From Edolisoma coerulescens (lineage: Eukaryota; Chordata; Aves; Passeriformes; Campephagidae): a stretch of DNA of 64,000 bases. The stretch lies in contig VWZW01007689.1 of assembly GCA_013397115.1 (NCBI GenBank), forward strand, positions 786,869-850,868. The letters run 5' to 3'. Below, piece after piece: positions 22,691 through 34,800 of this stretch. Each line of letters begins with the position of its first letter. Position 1 is the stretch's first letter. Made by a program: the position numbers and the translations under genes. The notes under the pieces are model-generated. The model was not told the origin of the DNA and ran no database searches. It was given only the letters and a program-made list of their open reading frames with translations.

Positions 22691-24924
22691 ATAATTCCTT
22701 TGTTTGTGGGTGGTGCCAGCATTTAGTTTTGTCCCCGAGCTGCCTTCCTGAGGGGCAGAGCAATCTGGCTGTGCCATCACGGAGCTGTCATCGGTGTCTC
22801 CAGACAACCACGTCTTTCTGCAGTCCCAGGGTGGGGGTTTGTGCCAGGGCCTGGTTTGCTTTGGCAGCTGGCCATGGGATTCACAGAAGGATCCCATCGG
22901 AGTGGGAAGTGCTTGAATGCAGGACTCTGCTTCCTGGCTGCTTGAGCTTGGCCATGGCAGAGCATTGGGTTGGTGGTGGTGGTGGGGAAGGTTGGGAACG
23001 GCTTTGTGTGGGCATGGGCACACAGGCTCCTGGTCAGTGGCGGCCAAAGCTGGGGTGGGCTGCGCTCAGAAGTTCTGTGGGATCAGGATTTGGCTGGTAG
23101 GAGAGTAGGAAGGATTTGCTTCCCTCACTCTGAAAATTCAGGTTAGTGGGCTTGGCTGCTTTTTCTGTGTTCAGCTTCAGTGGAGGGATGAAATTTCCAA
23201 GGAATTGAACTCTCAGAATCAGAAGCTGAGCCTTGGATTTGCTTAAAAAAATCTTGACCAGAAACCTCAAGCATGAATTTCTTGTTCGCCAAGTTCCCAT
23301 TGTTATTCCATGAGGGGCACCCCAAGAGGTGCAAGCACCCCAGCTCTGCCCCCTTGGCTTTCCAGAGGGGCCAGGAGGGATTCCCAGAGGGGAAATCCTC
23401 CCTGGGCAGTCGCTGAGATCCAAACCGAGCCCACCTGTTGGGGCTCTGTGCTGCAGTGATGCAGAGCAGATGTGTGTTTGGGCAGGTGTGGGGTGGGACG
23501 GCTGCCAGCCCCGGCTGCACGTGTTCCCAGGATGGAGAGACCCTCCAAAGATAAGTCTGCAGTTCCGATGAGGGGATATTGAGTTTTGTGCTGCAGGGCA
23601 AACGCTGTCCGCTTTGTAATGCAGCTGCTGATGAAGTCATGTCCTCGTAACAGGCACCTCTGGAAAAAGGCAGATCCGGCCTTTTTCCCTCCAGTAATGT
23701 ACTGGCTTACCTGTTTTCATTCTGGGGCTGGCAGCCTGGGCTAGGAACTCTGGGTGCCATGTCAGCTGATGGCAAGTATCCTCTGTGCTGGGAAGTTTTC
23801 CATACCCAATTTCCACTCTCCATTTCTCTGTTCAGTTTCTCTCTGTCGCTGTTGGTGGAGGTGTTCTCTGCAGCAGTCTCTGGGAAGGTTTAGTTGTCCT
23901 CCTTGCCCTGTGTGTTTTGCTCCCTTTCCAGGCTTATCTGAAAGGAAAAACCCCAACATATCTAACTCTGCACCCTGAGGCCCAGATCTGGCGCTCGGAA
24001 AGTCCCCCTGGTTCCTGAGCAGGCACATGCAAGGTGTGACCTACCCTAAGCTGCCACTTCCCCTGTGTGGCAGGGCCACCCTCCCCATACAAGGGTGACA
24101 GAGGGTCTCACCTGCATGGCCTCGTGGGAGCCGCTCAAATTTTTGGCTGTTTAACTTGCTCTTGTGCAAAATAGTCCTAGCAGGACTCTGTTGAGCACAG
24201 GAGGAGGTCAGGAGCTGATCTGCAGGGGCAGGATTCGCATCTCCAGTGTGTGAATTCCCCTCGGGTCTCCTGATGGCTTGGGGTTGAAGCCAAGAGATGA
24301 GGGAGGAGGATGGAGCCTGGTGTCTGTGCTGGCAGCACCCCCTTTGACACCTGCACTGAAATCCTGGGCCAGCTGTCTCGTGCCACTTCAGCCCCTGGCC
24401 CAGCTCTCTCTGAAGCAGCACTAATCAGCCTTTAAATGCTGGGGGCATTAGGAGATTTATCTCCACGTTTTCCAGCTCTCCTATGAGGCTGCTGGTGCAC
24501 AGCAGCTGCGGGGAACCCCGCTTGGCCGTGGGTCACATCCTGGGCCTGCCCCAGATTCCTGCCTGGTGCCAGGGCAGGGATCCTGAGTGCTCTCCAAGCC
24601 CAGATTGGTGTGTACAGCCCTTGTTGTGTGAGCCACAAACGAGCGTGGGGGCTGCCTGCTGGAATAAAAGGGCAGGGAAATTACCTTGCTGGAGCAGCTT
24701 GTTTCCTACATCCCTGAGGACACAGAGCCATTCAGGGCCTTTGTGGAGTGGCCCTGCTGCTCCATCCGTGCACATCCTGTACATTGCTGATTTATTTAGA
24801 ACTCATTCTGTGCTGAAAAAATCAGGAACATAAAAAGAGCCACTTGAACACAGCAAAGCCAAACCTCCCTGGACTTGCAAGCGACACACTGAAGCTTCTG
24901 GAAACGTGTGTTTGATGGTAATCA
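22691..24924. other. Unique non-coding stretch
   Basis: No exon or repeat family recognised. A short GGT run (ggtggtggtggtgggg) lies near 22973-22988. The rest is ordinary mixed sequence. Confidence 0.5.
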
Positions 24925-25075
24925 CGGGAAAGCTGGGGTTGGAAGGGACCTTAAAGATCATCTGGTTTCCACTCCCCTGCAGGGATGGGGGTGGATGGGG
25001 GTGGGCAGGGACAACTTTCATTAGATGAGGTTGCTCAAAGTCCCATCCAGCCTGGCCTTGAATCCTTCCCCTTGC
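24925..25075 (-). repeat. CR1 3' fragment, antisense, with an expanded G-rich patch
   Basis: The blocks 'ggttggaagggaccttaaag', 'atcatctgg', 'gatgaggttgctcaaagtcc' and 'catccagcctggccttgaat' mark an antisense CR1 end. Where related copies have a single 'ctgccatgggcagggac', this copy has a duplicated 'gatgggggtg', giving a G-quadruplex-type motif. Confidence 0.88.
24982..25010 (+). other. G-quadruplex-type motif inside CR1
   Basis: G-runs GGG, GGGG(G), GGGG(G), GGG and GGG are separated by short loops (at, tggat, t, ca). The local duplication of 'gatgggggtg' created it. Confidence 0.6.
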
Positions 25076-26379
25076 ACTGTCAGGTTCTTTCCACAGGTGT
25101 TTTCTCCCCATTTCACTGTGTGAACAAAGTCAGGGTTGATTTTCCCAGAGTTGCCCCTCTCAGCCGTGGCTGGGACCTGATCTAAGAGCCTCTGCTGCCC
25201 CACGGAGTCTCCAGCAGAGCAGGAAACACATCAGGGTTGTCACTTCCCCCGTGTCCCTGGGGGCTGTGCTGGGCCTTTTGTGGGGGTAAGGATGCTTTTT
25301 TCGTTGATGTGTTAAGGACGGAAACCAGACCAAAGCTGTCTGTCCTGGGATGAACACGGGGAGCTCTGACCTCCCCATCTTGGCCCTTCCCAAAGTGCTG
25401 TGAGCCTGTTCAGCCTGCCTGCATCTCCTCCTTGCCCCATCCCAAGGGCACGGCCTCAATGGGGTGCTTAGGCATGGGAGAGGCTCCCATATGTCACTTG
25501 TCATGGACTGCAGTGGGATTTGCTGTGTGGGACAGTATTTAAACAACTTCTCCCCCTGCCCCAGCCTCCCTGCCTGCAAGAGTGAGTGGATTTTCCCTTG
25601 CTGAGCTTGGCTGTGAGGGTGGATGTGATGAGATTGCTCAGGGCTGTGTTCACACTTCCCGCTGGACATGATCTGCAGTCAGCCTGGGAGATCAAGGACA
25701 TGGGGAACACAGTGCTGGGTAGAAACCTGCCTCCCTACCTGGCCAGCAGCTTCAGCTCGGCCTGTTTTCCATGACATCCTTCTGGAAAATGTTTTTCTTT
25801 AGGAGAAAGAGGTTAGCTTTTCCCCCTTTTTTCAAAAAGGAAAGAATTTCCTTTAAAACCAAGAGCAGGAAACAGAAAATTGGAAGATTTTTCATAAAGT
25901 TTAGGTTTTGTCAAGACCTCATTTTCCTTCGAGAGGAGAAGAGAGGAAACAAGGGAGAAGCCTCTAACTCATGTCAGGTACCTGTGTGCATGAGCATGAT
26001 TTGTGTGCTCTTTCCTTTTGCTTCCTTCTTCTCTCTCCATGTTCCCTCTGACAGAATATCCCTTCCAGGGCCTTCTACTTCAAATGTTCTTAAAATTGAT
26101 TTCTCTGTAGCTATTGGCTCATTGTACTCCAAGCTCTGTCTCTCTCAGCTGAAGATCTCTGAGCTTCTGGGTGGACTGTTCCGACCCCAGGACCGCTCGT
26201 ATGGCCGGTGGTGCCGACAGGGATGAGCCGACCCTGCTCCTGCTCCTCCTGGCCATGCCTCCCTCGGCACAAAAATTCATTTACAGAGGGATTTTCTTGG
26301 CTTCTCTCTCATGATTCCTGGCTCCCCCGCTCCTATCCGAAGTGGTGGTTTAGCAGAACTTGTTTTGACAAAAGCAAAA

Positions 26380-26680
26380 GGATATTCACAGCCAATTAAA
26401 AATATGGTAATGGAAAGATGGGGAAGAAACGCGGCGCTTCCTCTGCTTGAGGGGGTTGTTGGGAGCTGTCACTGTGCTTAGAGGGATTAACAGTGCGTGC
26501 TGCAGGTCCGTGTCAGATTGAATGTTAAGCTCCCAGGCTACAACCGTGCTCCTGGGAGCAGGGGAACAATCATTCATTACTGTGGGGATGGAAGGATTAC
26601 TTCAGTAATTTGCTCATTGCCTCGTGCTCTCTCTCATGCGGGCACACACACACCCATGCAATCACAGCACTCATTTTAGG
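26380..26680. promoter_or_regulatory. Candidate conserved non-coding element
   Basis: This complex, non-repetitive sequence includes 'cagccaattaaaaatatgg', 'gagggattaacag', and 'gaacaatcattcattactg' with 'cttcagtaatttgctc'. The motif mix resembles developmental enhancers. No conservation data are available from the window. Confidence 0.3.
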
Positions 26681-27809
26681 AGTGTCTCATGCTGCAGATG
26701 ATGGAAATTTAGGGTTGTTGGGGTGACTTTCCCTGTCTGAGATGCCTTGTGGTGAGAAGGACAGGCCAAGTGAGGAAGGCCAGAGACACTGGAAGATCTG
26801 GACTCGCATCCCTCCTCCCCTCTTAGGACCTGTACTTTTATGTGGGTTTCTCTCTGGGCTGTGCCATGGGTGATGCATGACCTGAATTGCTCATCATCCT
26901 CTTCCTCTTCGGGTGCCTAAGGTTGTGTGAGCGTCCCAGGCAGGCAGTGTGAGTGCAGATCAGAGTTTGTGCCTCCGTTCACTGCCTGTGAAGAGCTCTA
27001 CGTGCAATTCCTCCTGTGGTGTGGGGGTAGACGGTGGCTGAGGTCGTGTAAATCCATGAAGGAGTAAAAATGGACGTGCTGGGAGTCTCTGGCAGAGTTT
27101 GCTTTCAGCTGTGTGCAGGGTGTGCCAGGGATGCTGGGAGTCTGTGTCCTGGGTTTCTGCAGCAGATCAGCAGGCACAGCTGACAAGTGATGGATCACCT
27201 TTGAGGTGACACCTCAGGCTGTTTTCAGAGATGTCATTCAGCAGAAACTGAGCATATGGAACAGAAGATGTGGCAAGAAACTGGAGCCACATCCATCCTC
27301 TTGCTCCAGGAGAGATGGAGAGACAGACAGGCTCTCTGATCTCTGCCTTTTTCTCTTTGCTCCCTTCGTGCTTCTCATCCATTGCTATTTTGTCACCCCC
27401 TTTGGTCTCTCTCTTACCTCTCCTCAAGGGGTAAAATTCTGGAGTTGCCAGTTCCATGGGAAGCATCCTGCTCGATGGACGTGATGAAAACCGTTCAAAG
27501 GTGTCTGGAAGTCACTGTGGTCCCACTTCCAGCTTTTGTGTGCCTCCAGAGAAGCCCCCATGCTCCTGATTCCACTCCCACATTGCGATTGGAAAGGTGC
27601 AAGGGGAGAATTTGCCTTAATCCCTGTTGGCGAGGTCCTGGAATCTCCTCTAAGACAAGCTGCTCCCCCAGGAGCAAAGTCTGTGCAGGTTGATGTGCAG
27701 AAGTGTAAGGGCTGAGCTGCTTTCTGGCAGGCAGCTGGAGCAGCCTGTAAAGGGTTACCTCTGGCAGCAAGAAAAGCCAGACTCCACAGCACTGCCGTGT
27801 TTTTTTAAC

Positions 27810-28080
27810 AGGCAGCCCAGACTTGTAATATCAGCACTTACTGAATTAATTTACTGTGTAGCACCAGTAAAGCTCTAAGTTCTTTCAGTGAATTCTAGTT
27901 TTGAGAAAAATCAAGAAAGCAATTACTTGGTTTGGTCATTAATTACTCACTACTGGACATTTTCGAAGGCGTCGCATGAAAAGCCTGAGGCAGCCATTAA
28001 GAGCAGCTCTAATGCTATTGATCTATTTGTGCTTATCGTGGAACTTCTCTGCTTTTATGATGTTTTATTGAGCTGGGGGA
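27810..28080. promoter_or_regulatory. Candidate conserved non-coding element
   Basis: An AT-rich but complex island with 'ctgaattaatttactg', 'gcaattacttgg', and ATTAATTA at 27938-27945. It is followed by 'gcagccattaagagcagc' and 'gctattgatctatttg'. It holds many homeodomain-type cores within 200 bp and no simple repeat. Function is inferred. Confidence 0.38.
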
Positions 28081-28374
28081 TGCAGGTGTGTGCAGCCGGG
28101 GAGTGGGAGCTGCTCTTTCCCATGCTGGGGTTGCCCTCTTGGTGGGGATTGGTGGCTTTTCAGGGCATTCCTAAGGGGAATGCCCCTCAGGATGGTGGGC
28201 ACTGGGAATTCTGACCATTGCACACCCTGGGCTGTGCTTGGCGTGAGGAGGATCCCCGTGTAGGGCCATGCTGTTAATAGGGTGGATCCACCGTGGGAGG
28301 GAAGGGACAATTGGAACCAAGCAAAGGGGTTTGCCTGGGGACTGGCAGAAGGGCAGTGACAAAGGATGTCCAGG

Positions 28375-28690
28375 CAGAACCACAGAATCATTGGGGTTGG
28401 AAAAGACCTCCAGGTTCTCCAACCTCCAGGTTGAACTCCAGGAGTTCAACCTTTGATCCCCACCTTGTCACCAGCCCAGAGCCCTCAGTGCCATGTCCAG
28501 GCGTTCTTTGGACACCTCCAGGGATGGGGACTCCAACATCTCCCTGGGCAGCCCCTGCCAAGGCCTGACCACCCTTTCCATGAAGAAATGCCTCCTGATG
28601 TCCGGCCTGAGCCTCCCCTGGCACAGCCTGAGGCCGTTCCCTGGGAGCAGAGCCCGACCCCCCCCGGCTGCCCCCTCCTGTCAAGGAGTT
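28375..28690 (-). repeat. CR1 LINE 3' fragment, antisense
   Basis: The blocks are 'cacagaatcattggggttgg', 'aaaagacctccagg', 'tccagggatggggactccaa', 'catgaagaaatgcctcctga' and 'cccctggcacagcctgaggc'. A short internal echo of 'ccaggttgaactccaggag' suggests a small local duplication. No intact frame. Confidence 0.92.
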
Positions 28691-29929
28691 GTGGAGACCT
28701 CCTGGCATCCAGATCTGCTCCATTCTTGAAAGGTCACCTCTGCCTTAAATCTCTTTCCCTGGCACTTCCCCTTCCTGCAAACAACCCCTTCCCTCCATTT
28801 ATGCCTCTCTTCTTGTGGTTCAGTATCACCACAGCCATTTACTGACATGCAGCCTTTGGAACTGGACATAATCTGGGGAAAAGCATTACCTACCAAGAAA
28901 TTAGGGGCGAGGAGCAGCAGGCAGAGCTCTCCTGGGCAGGGGTCCGTGTTGCTTTGCTTCCTTCCTCTACAGCCTCTGGGATAATCCTTTCCCATTCCCT
29001 CAGATGGGAACAGCCCAGCTGCCACCCTGGAATGCGGTGACATGGAGTGAGATTATTCCTGCTGGCAGGTGAGAAAGGTGTAAGCCAGCAGCAGCAGGAG
29101 CGCTTTCTGGTGAGCTGGAAATGCAGCAGGGAACGGTGACAGCTCCTGGAAAAGGGCAGGGTTGTCATTTGGCTTCCAGGGGGTTTCTCAAGGTGGACCA
29201 GGGTCTCCCAAGGCTGGTGTTGGTTGAATCAGGATTTGTCCTGGCTTCATTCCCAGTAGTGAAAGGTGCAGTTTTTCCATGTACAAACAGACAGAAAATG
29301 CCACTCTGCCATTATTCTATTTTTCCCCCAGTACCTTGAGGAACTGGAAAAAGCAACACACATTTAAAAGTGCCAAGGGGATGTGGCTGCTCTGCCTGTG
29401 CCTCCTGGCCTTTCTCCTTCTCCCATCACATTTGGCATGCAAAATTGAATCATACCCTTCTCACCCGCTTCCCACTGGGGGAAAGGTGGCCTTTAAATCA
29501 TAATATGATTGCAGACAATGTTGCAGAAGGGGAAAATGAGATGAACTTTAAACTCCCCTTTGCTTTACAAATTTGTTCACGTCTTCCCTCACAGCTGCTT
29601 AGTCATGCCCATTAGATTTACCATTTTCTGGGAAGGAAAAGGGAAAGTGAATTTTATTATCTATTCAGCATCTGACTTGGTGCCTTTCTCCCCTCTTTTG
29701 TCTGGTTTAATCAGAAATTTGCAGAGGTTTTGATTGGGCTCCTTTGATCAGAGCACAGAATCCCCCAGGTAAGGGATCGTTAGTTCTCATTAGCAGAAGA
29801 AACATTTTTCCGTGACGCTGCACATCCTTGTCCAGCTAATTGAAGAGTCATCACAGTGACTTTCCTGCCCCATTAGTTTTCATGGATACCTCAGATGCCT
29901 CCAACAACTGACCAGGTTGAAAAGGAGGA
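28691..29929. other. Unique non-coding sequence
   Basis: No exon or repeat family recognised. It becomes AT-richer from about 29440 toward the next island. Confidence 0.45.
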
Positions 29930-30240
29930 GGCTGGAAAACAACCCACAGAAGGGACCAGGCATTGAATTAATTAGGAACCGCTAGAAGAAACACTTTGCA
30001 TCTTTCTGTGCAACTTCAGTGCTACTGGATGGAATTAAGAAAATGAAATCAAGAACTTGGCAAGTTTTATGCGGAGGCTGGGTTGGTATTTGCATATCAA
30101 AAGTAGCCAGAATTTTTGGAACAGTAACACACATTTTGAAAGGGATTTTGCTCTTTGTGTTTGAAGAGTTAAATCAGTTTTGGGCTATTAAAAACTGCAG
30201 AAGGAGCCCTGATTTGCATATGTGCTGTCGGTAGGAATCT
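29930..30240. promoter_or_regulatory. Candidate element with two ATTTGCATAT sites
   Basis: The 10-mer atttgcatat, containing the reversed POU octamer, occurs at 30088-30097 and 30212-30221. 'cattgaattaattaggaacc' lies upstream. The sequence is complex and non-repetitive. POU/OCT binding is known for this octamer in general; activity here is inferred. Confidence 0.4.
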
Positions 30241-31124
30241 TATCCTTCAGCCTGGCACGTCCCCAGATTGGACACTGGACAAGATGTCCACGTGCCTGCT
30301 CCTGCCCGTCAGCTCCCCTGGTCCTGCATTTGTGGTGGCAGGGTGGAGGAAACGGGGAGGAACGGGAGAACATCCAGCAGGAAGGAGGAACATCTCAGCA
30401 GCGGGCTGGGAGCCAGCGGGGCTGCTCCAGCCGCGCCGGAGCCTCGCTCGGAGCGGGGCACGGGGCTGGATCCCAGCCCTGGCACCCCTGCAGCCCTTTC
30501 AGCTCATGGCACCGCCCAAGGCAGAGCTGGGGGCTGGAAAATCTGCACCGCTGTGAAACGTGGTAGTGCTGTGCCCCAGGGTGGGCCCACGGGAAGGGCT
30601 GGAATAGGCAGTGCTGCTTCCTGAAGTGTGGAAGGGGAGAGAAGAGCCTGGCACCTGAGGCCTCCTGCCTGGTGGTGCCAGAACGGGCCCCACCCGTTCA
30701 GGGTGAAGATATGAGACCTGTGTGGGGCAGGAGGCTTTTCCTTCTTTACATGTTTCCTCTTTTTCTTTGCCTTTGCAGACGAAGTGTCTGGATGCTGGGA
30801 CAGAGGAGCAGGAGATGAGATCAGTTCTGTCCAGCTGGAAACCATCCCGGTGGCGCTGGGTACCCACGTACCAGATATGGTCCCTCAGATGTCATTGGTT
30901 TTCCATGGAGGGCATTTTGCCAGGAGCTGGTTGGATAGGCCAGAGAGCAGCATCAGGCCCTCCCGGCCTTAAAATCAAGAGGTGACCTCAGCAGTGGGCC
31001 CCTTACCTCATGTTTTGTCCCAGACCCTGTTCCACTTGACGCCGGGGACTGGATTTCCAAGCTGTGCCCCGTGTCAGTGGCCCAGCCTGAGCCTGCTGTG
31101 CTCTGGCCATTCCTGCCATGTTCA
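30241..31124. other. Unique sequence with a short CpG patch
   Basis: CpG dinucleotides cluster at about 30428-30470 (gccgcgccggagcctcgctc). Overlapping open frames on both strands here have no recognisable domain. A purely chance explanation is adequate. Confidence 0.45.
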
Positions 31125-31262
31125 CAGAATTCCAGAGTGGTTTGGGCTGGAATGTAAGTTAAAGATCATCCAGTCCCACCCCTGCCCTGGACAGGGACGG
31201 CACCCAGTAGAGCAGGTTGCTCAGGCTGCCCATCCAACGAGGCCTCGAGCACTTCCAGGGGT
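31125..31262 (-). repeat. CR1 3' end, antisense
   Basis: The blocks 'cacagaattccagagtggtt', 'gttaaagatcatccag', 'cccacccctgccctggacag' and 'gagcaggttgctcaggctgc' mark an antisense CR1 end. It is truncated after 'gagcacttccagggg'. Confidence 0.88.
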
Positions 31263-32337
31263 GAATTATCAGTGGGCTGATATTCCTCAGCCTCTGTCCT
31301 GGGGATGTGTGATCCTCCTGCAGTGTCAAACACAGGTGGCTTTTGGCAGTGGAACGGTGCTGAATAAGCACTCCCTCCTATTTATCATCCCATTTTCCAT
31401 GTCTGGTGGGAGATCAAGGTGAGGAGGAGGGAAAGGCACTCCTGAGCCATAGCTCAGTACAGAGAGGCTCTGGCACAGCAGCCAGGCACGCACATCCCCC
31501 AGCCTCCCAACCACGTTATTGTATTACAGCTGACATTCCTTCCTTCCACTAATATGTTATTTTTGGTCTGACAGCTTTATGAAGGAGAAAAGAGAAATAG
31601 AGAGAGAGAGAAACACGTACCCGGACAGACACAGACAGTATTCATTCCTTATCAGCAAGGAATGGGTTTGCCTCAGACACCAGAGATCTGCTGATTGAAA
31701 CATCTTGCTGTCTCCAGCAGCTCACTCTCTGTCATGGAAGGCACATTCCCAGAGCCTGCTGATTTGAGTGAAAGGGGCAGGATTAGGCGGGGAGGGTTGG
31801 CCTTCCAGGGATTGTGCCTTCCTGGCCTGAGATACTCCCTGAACTCTACTGGGATGTCTAATTAGTGAGAGCAATCAGCCTGCTGTCTGTGTCGGGCTGC
31901 TGCCAACAGGGCGGGAGGGTGGCCGTGGGGTCGATTCCCTTTAGTGCCCGGTTCTTGTGTTGGGAAGGCTCCCCAGGCAGGTGTGGCTCAGGGAGAGATG
32001 TCCCGTCCATGCTGGCGGGAGAGCGGTGACATCCCCATGGAATCCTGACGCTGCTTCCCCTTAGGAGACAAAGGGGAACTGAAAAAGTGTGTGGGAAATG
32101 CCACTGGTCACTGTGCTTCAGCCAAAGGCCAGTGGGCAGAAGGAAATGTGTGTGGGAAGTGGGAGAGGCAGGAACAAGACCTAAAAAGTTGAGGGCTGTG
32201 ATTATGAAAGCAGAAAAAAGGAATGTGAAACAAGCTGGATTTCACTTGAGCTGGGTGTTTGCTGGCAAAACCTAAAAGGGAAAAGAAAAAAAACTGTGAA
32301 TGAAGGTGAGGGGAAAAATGTTCCAATATGAAAATAA
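31263..32337. other. Unique non-coding sequence
   Basis: It contains a short AG run (31599-31610) followed by 'gacagacacagacag'. Otherwise ordinary unique sequence leads up to the 93-bp array. Confidence 0.5.
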
Positions 32338-32613
32338 TGCTGAGGTTTGCTCTGCATGCCATGATTCAGCAGGTGACCTGGAAAATTCACCGTGTTCACT
32401 CTCATTGCAGGAGAGGTGGTTAGAGGCTTATGCTGAGGTTTGCTCTGCATGCCATGATTCAGCAGGTGACCTGGAAAATTCACCGTGTTCACTCTCATTG
32501 CAGGAGAGGTGGTTAGAGGCTTATGCTGAGGTTTGCTCTGCATGCCATGATTCAGCAGGTGACCTGGAAAATTCACCGTGTTCACTCTCATTGCAGGAGA
32601 GGTGGTTAGAGGC
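32338..32613. repeat. Three identical 93-bp tandem copies
   Basis: Copies start at 32338, 32431 and 32524. By eye all are identical, and the third lacks only its last three bases. The unit is 31 codons long, so it keeps frames open on both strands (a 163-codon plus frame at 32300-32791 and a 129-codon minus frame). Each copy contains a splice-acceptor-like string (ttcactctcattgcag, AG at 32410, 32503 and 32596) and an upstream donor-like 'cag|gtgacc'. No known satellite is recognised. Identity points to recent duplication, gene conversion or an assembly effect. Confidence 0.95.
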
Positions 32614-34691
32614 CACCAGCCATGGAGGGGCCAGCCTGGACAGCAGATCCCTGCTTGGGCACACAGATCCTGGATGGTTCAGGATGGCTGGGCAGGGGTC
32701 AGCTGGAAAAAGAAGCGAAAGGCCAACCCAGCGTCCTGTACATCCATGTGCTCCTCTGCCTTTGGCCCATCCCTATTCCCAGGATGCTTAACCTCCCTGG
32801 CCACCCTCTGCAGCACGATCTGCACCAGGCACCTCGTGCTGTCCCCAAAACAGCCCCTCTTGCTTGCTGTGTGCTGGCTGCCAGGAGAAGCAGCTCCAAC
32901 CCTCTCCATTCCCACATTGCAGCAAAGCCATTCCATTCCCAAGCATGACGGGAGAAAGGCCGATCAAACAGAGCAATTAATTCAACAAACAGTACAATTA
33001 AGCTGCGATCCCAGTGTAGTTTCCACCCTGAAACAGAATAAACAGCCTTCCCAGCACGGATAAATAAACTCACAGATGGAGGCTTTTGTGAGTGGCGGAG
33101 TTTTCCCTCCGCAGCCCTTCTTGAGAGCACATAAAAATCGCAGAGTACATAAATCTCTGGCTCTCCATCCTGCCGGATTGGGAGGAAGGAATGGTGCTCC
33201 TGCTGTGGGGCAGATGTGTGCTGGCTCGGGAGCGAGGGAAGGGAGCTGCCGGCGCACAAAGGCTGCGGCTGCCGCCTCCTCCACGTCCCCAAGGCCAGCC
33301 GTTGTCACGGCCCGGACACGAAACACAGGGTGTGAAAAGCTGTGAAGGAGGAGAGTGACCTGCTTCACGCTTGGCTGGACTCACTTGTTGCTTCAGGAGC
33401 TGATGGAAAATCCCCTTTTTTGAGCGGGGTTTCAGAACAGTCTGAGCTGGCAGTGGGAAAAATCCTCTGCAGAGTCCTTGGGTACAGAGAGCAGAACAGA
33501 GGCCTTTACCCAAGGAAAAGGGGGGTAAATATTTCCAGGGATGATGCTGACTGCAGGGAGGTGGTGGGATCTAGGCTGGCTGCTCTGACCCTTTCCAAAA
33601 TCAGCTGGAGACTGTTCTGGGAAAGGCTTTTCCATTACCAGCTGATCTCCATCCTGAGTTATTGGAGTTGGTGAAATGTTACCTCCCTCGAGGGCTGGCT
33701 GACTGCAGGAACATCAGGGCAGCGTGGCGAAGGAGGATGTGGGAGTTTGGGCTGGACTTGTGTGGGAAGAGCAGCTGGAGTGGAGGTGTTCTGCTGGCAT
33801 CAGGGATGGAAAGGATGGAGAGGGCAGGCTCGGGTTATATCGCAGCTTGCACAGGATTTGGGGTCATTTCTTTGAGAAGCAGCCAAGTTGGAAGCGGGAG
33901 GAGATTGTGCAGTTTAAGAGGTGTGAAAAGCCTGTGTGATGTGACCCTGTGGATGTTGTGGGCAGAGAAAGGAAAGGTTTTTTTTCCCGGAAAAGCTTAT
34001 ATGGTGCAGTGTGACCACGGAGAGGCTGGCTGGAGGCCAGGGAAGAGATGGGTGCTCCAGGTGAGTGTCACCCTGTGGCAGCCCCTCTGCTCAGCCCTGT
34101 GAGCAGGCATGGTGGGGAGCTGGGGAAAGTGTGTGGAGGTCACTCACCCAGCTAAACTCTCCCCTCAAAAGAGATGAAGCTGAACTCTTTCCTATTTCCT
34201 GCTAGATGTTTGTGCTCCTCTTCTTTCCCTCCTCTCCTGCCTCCTGGATGAATTGCTCAGGATCTCTTGAGCACCCAAAAGGTTTGATTAACATCCAGGA
34301 TCCCCAGGTGGTGACTCGAGGTGGTGAATCTGGCTGCTGTGCTAACGGCCAAAGGAGCTGGGGAAACCATTCCCAGCCTCAAACTGGGTAAATCCAAAGA
34401 GTGGGAAGGGTTGTGCTGAGGTGGTTCAAGCTCAGGGATGTTCTGTGCACGGCACAGGGAGTCCAGCACCTGGAGTTTAGGGCAGAAGACACCTGGGTCA
34501 GCAGGCACGTTTCTGGTGCTGTGAAAGCTGTACAGAAATGTTGTGTTTGGCTCTGAGGTTTGCAGCAAGGAGACCTTTTTGTACCAAAGGCCACGTTCCT
34601 GCATCTTTATGGAGCTGCTTCAAATACAGCTGGTGGACTCTCAAACCCAAGTCCTTCAGATACACTCTATAAATCCAAGCCCTGTGACTCG
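32614..34691. other. Unique stretch with one AT-rich island
   Basis: No exon recognised. An AT-rich segment at 32960-33160 has 'gagcaattaattcaac', 'gtacaattaagctgcg' and 'cacataaaaatcgcagag', and may be regulatory. A CpG-richer patch follows at 33230-33320 (gctgccggcgcac). The 197-codon minus frame at 32699-33292 has no recognisable domain. Confidence 0.45.
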
Positions 34692-34800
34692 GATGGGGCT
34701 CTAAGCAACCTGCTCTTGTGAGAGGTGTCCCTGCCCAGGGCAGGGGGTTGGAATGAGATGATTTCTAAGGTCCCTTCTAGTGCATTGTGTGACTCCATGG
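34692..34800 (+). repeat. Short CR1 3' end, sense
   Basis: The blocks 'atggggctctaagcaacctg', 'gaggtgtccctgcccagggc', 'agggggttggaatgagatga' and 'aaggtcccttc' make up the terminal ~100 bp of a sense CR1. The end is diverged ('gtgactccatgg'). Confidence 0.85.

Larger units (their letters stand above)
25076..28374. other. Unique stretch with two AT-rich islands
   Basis: No exon recognised. A short CA run lies near 26642-26653. The AT-rich candidate elements at 26380-26680 and 27810-28080 are listed separately; the rest is ordinary mixed sequence. Confidence 0.5.

Noticed and set aside
32300..32791. 163-codon frame with a Cys-containing 31-residue repeat as a gene
   Set aside because: The 93-bp unit simply has no stop in this frame, the minus strand is open too, and the flanks show no coding signal.
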